7,528 bases of DNA from Candidatus Omnitrophota bacterium. GTDB lineage: Bacteria > Omnitrophota > Gorgyraeia > Gygaellales > UBA12090. Where the stretch lies: positions 975-8,502 of the forward strand of contig DOMD01000133.1 in assembly GCA_003510525.1 (NCBI GenBank). The letters are read 5' to 3'. The notes below the pieces were generated by a model, which was not told where the DNA came from, ran no database searches, and saw only the letters and a list, made by a program, of their open reading frames with translations. The translations under genes were made by a program, and so were the position numbers. Shown here piece after piece: positions 6,497 through 7,528 of the stretch. How positions within the stretch are numbered: position 1 is the stretch's first letter; every line of letters starts with the position of its first letter.

Positions 6497-7528
6497 TTGA
6501 ATAATTCCAAGAATACCCAAGCCTGGTTTTATTACGCCGCTTCCTCCGGGGATGATATTTTAAAGAATTTGCATACCTCCCCCGATGGCCTCCCGGAGAA
6601 TGAGGCTAAGGATCGCCTTAAGGAATACGGATATAATGAAACCGCCAAAAAAAGGAAGAGGACTGTCCTTTTTCTTATCTTACCTAAGTTTATCAATCCC
6701 TTAGTTATTGTTCTTTTAATTGTTGCCGGATTTTCCTTTTTTTTCGGGCAAAAAATCAGCGCCTTCTTGGTGGGCTTGATGGCTGCCTCCAGCGTTTTGT
6801 TTTCTTTTATTCAGGAATACCGGGCCGGAAAAGAAGCGGAAAAGTTAAGCGAGATGGTCCATTCCACGGCCACGGTAATCAGAAAAGGCCGGCGCCAGGA
6901 GATAAAAATTCGGGAAATAGTCCCCGGAGATATCGTTGATTTATACGCCGGAGATATGATTCCCGCCGACCTGAGGATAATTTCCGCCAAGGACCTGTTT
7001 ATCAACCAGGCGTCTCTAACCGGTGAATCTCTGCCGGTAGAGAAATTCGCCGCGTCATTTGAGCCTAAAAACGGCTCAATCCCGGAGCTTACTAATATAG
7101 CCTTTATGGGCTCAAGCGTGGTAAGCGGCACCGCTTTAGCCGTGGTGGTCAAGACCGGCATCTCAACCCAGTTTGGAGAAATCTCCCGCCGTCTGACCAC
7201 AATGAGGATAAATACCAGCTTTGATAAAGGCATAAATGACTTTACCTGGGCAATGATTCGGGCGATGTTTTTTATGGTTTTATTTATCTTCGCGGTCAAT
7301 CTCCTGCGGCGGGGGAGTCTCATTGAGCCCCTGCTTTTTTCTTTAGGAGTTGCCGTAGGCCTTATTCCCCAGATGCTCCCGATGATTGTAACTATAAATC
7401 TTTCCAAAGGGGCAATCGCGATGTCTAAAAAGAAGGTTATTGTCAAGCGCCTGAATTCCATCCAGAATTTTGGAGCGATGGATGTCCTGTGCACCGATAA
7501 GACCGGCACCCTGACCATGGACAGGATA
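6497..7528 (+). CDS. mgtA: Magnesium-translocating P-type ATPase, MgtA type (3'-truncated)
   Basis: 344 codons are visible before the window ends; family members are about 850-900 residues, so over half is missing. This inner-membrane P-type (type IIIB) ATPase would import Mg2+ at the cost of ATP. The N-terminal cation-ATPase domain (SPDGLPENEAKDRLKEYG, about 28-45) precedes M1/M2 (about 57-84 and 88-106). The actuator domain carries PGDIV, GDMIPAD and TGES (175-178). M3/M4 span about 252-303. The phosphorylation motif DKTGTLT (334-340) lies in NFGAMDVLCTDKTGT, a block typical of MgtA/MgtB rather than Ca2+ or heavy-metal ATPases. The M4 motif reads GLIPQMLPMI, where MgtA normally has TPEMLPMI, so a usual Glu is Gln (residue 292). 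The start is TTG with GGAG 8 nt upstream. It has its own promoter and a ~170-nt leader containing a mobile-type repeat. Confidence 0.88.
   Translation, partial: MNNSKNTQAWFYYAASSGDDILKNLHTSPDGLPENEAKDRLKEYGYNETAKKRKRTVLFLILPKFINPLVIVLLIVAGFSFFFGQKISAFLVGLMAASSVLFSFIQEYRAGKEAEKLSEMVHSTATVIRKGRRQEIKIREIVPGDIVDLYAGDMIPADLRIISAKDLFINQASLTGESLPVEKFAASFEPKNGSIPELTNIAFMGSSVVSGTALAVVVKTGISTQFGEISRRLTTMRINTSFDKGINDFTWAMIRAMFFMVLFIFAVNLLRRGSLIEPLLFSLGVAVGLIPQMLPMIVTINLSKGAIAMSKKKVIVKRLNSIQNFGAMDVLCTDKTGTLTMDRI

Noticed and set aside
6811..7518. Minus-strand open frame of 235 codons
   Set aside because: It lies entirely opposite the P-type ATPase, whose TGES and DKTGTLT motifs are unambiguous; its translation is low-complexity and resembles no family.
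1..7528. tRNA or rRNA genes
   Set aside because: The window is almost entirely coding, and no tRNA cloverleaf or rRNA-like segment was recognised in the single spacer.

Overview
The window reads as a piece of a Candidatus Omnitrophota (PVC-related) genome or metagenome contig. This rests mainly on the first ~240 codons. They contain phrases such as FWVNLRPDAEDQIIDP, ENITIPTITRPWIVPGE and IYKANLKVMLEEDYL, which I recognise from memory as a recurrent, uncharacterised region of very large Omnitrophota proteins. No search was run. The AT-rich spacers, the palindromic repeats and the giant reading frame fit this assignment but do not prove it.

Layout. (1) Positions 1-6180, + strand: one uninterrupted reading frame of 2,059 visible codons plus TAA. 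It is cut by the left edge of the window, so the true start and full size are unknown. Reading from the N-terminal side it holds: the uncharacterised Omnitrophota-type region, interrupted in frame by a perfect 32-bp palindrome (339-370); a divergent glucose-6-phosphate isomerase (PGI, SIS fold) region; a full phosphoglucomutase/phosphomannomutase region with all four catalytic loops; and a C-terminal tail of unknown function. (2) Positions 6181-6496: an intergenic spacer with a terminator hairpin flanked by 14-bp direct repeats, a good sigma70-type promoter, a hairpin, a three-hairpin mobile-type repeat, and a ribosome binding site. (3) Positions 6497-7528, + strand: the first 344 codons of an MgtA-type P-type ATPase, cut by the right edge just after the phosphorylation motif.

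How they work together. The two recognisable enzyme regions of the giant protein catalyse consecutive steps: fructose-6-phosphate to glucose-6-phosphate, then glucose-6-phosphate to glucose-1-phosphate, all reversible. If both are active, one polypeptide would link glycolysis/gluconeogenesis to glycogen or nucleotide-sugar synthesis. The ATPase has its own promoter behind a terminator and is probably a separate transcription unit. The main points to check are the PGI-PGM fusion with its lineage-specific flanking regions, the palindrome carried as coding sequence, and a Glu-to-Gln change in the M4 ion-site motif of the ATPase.
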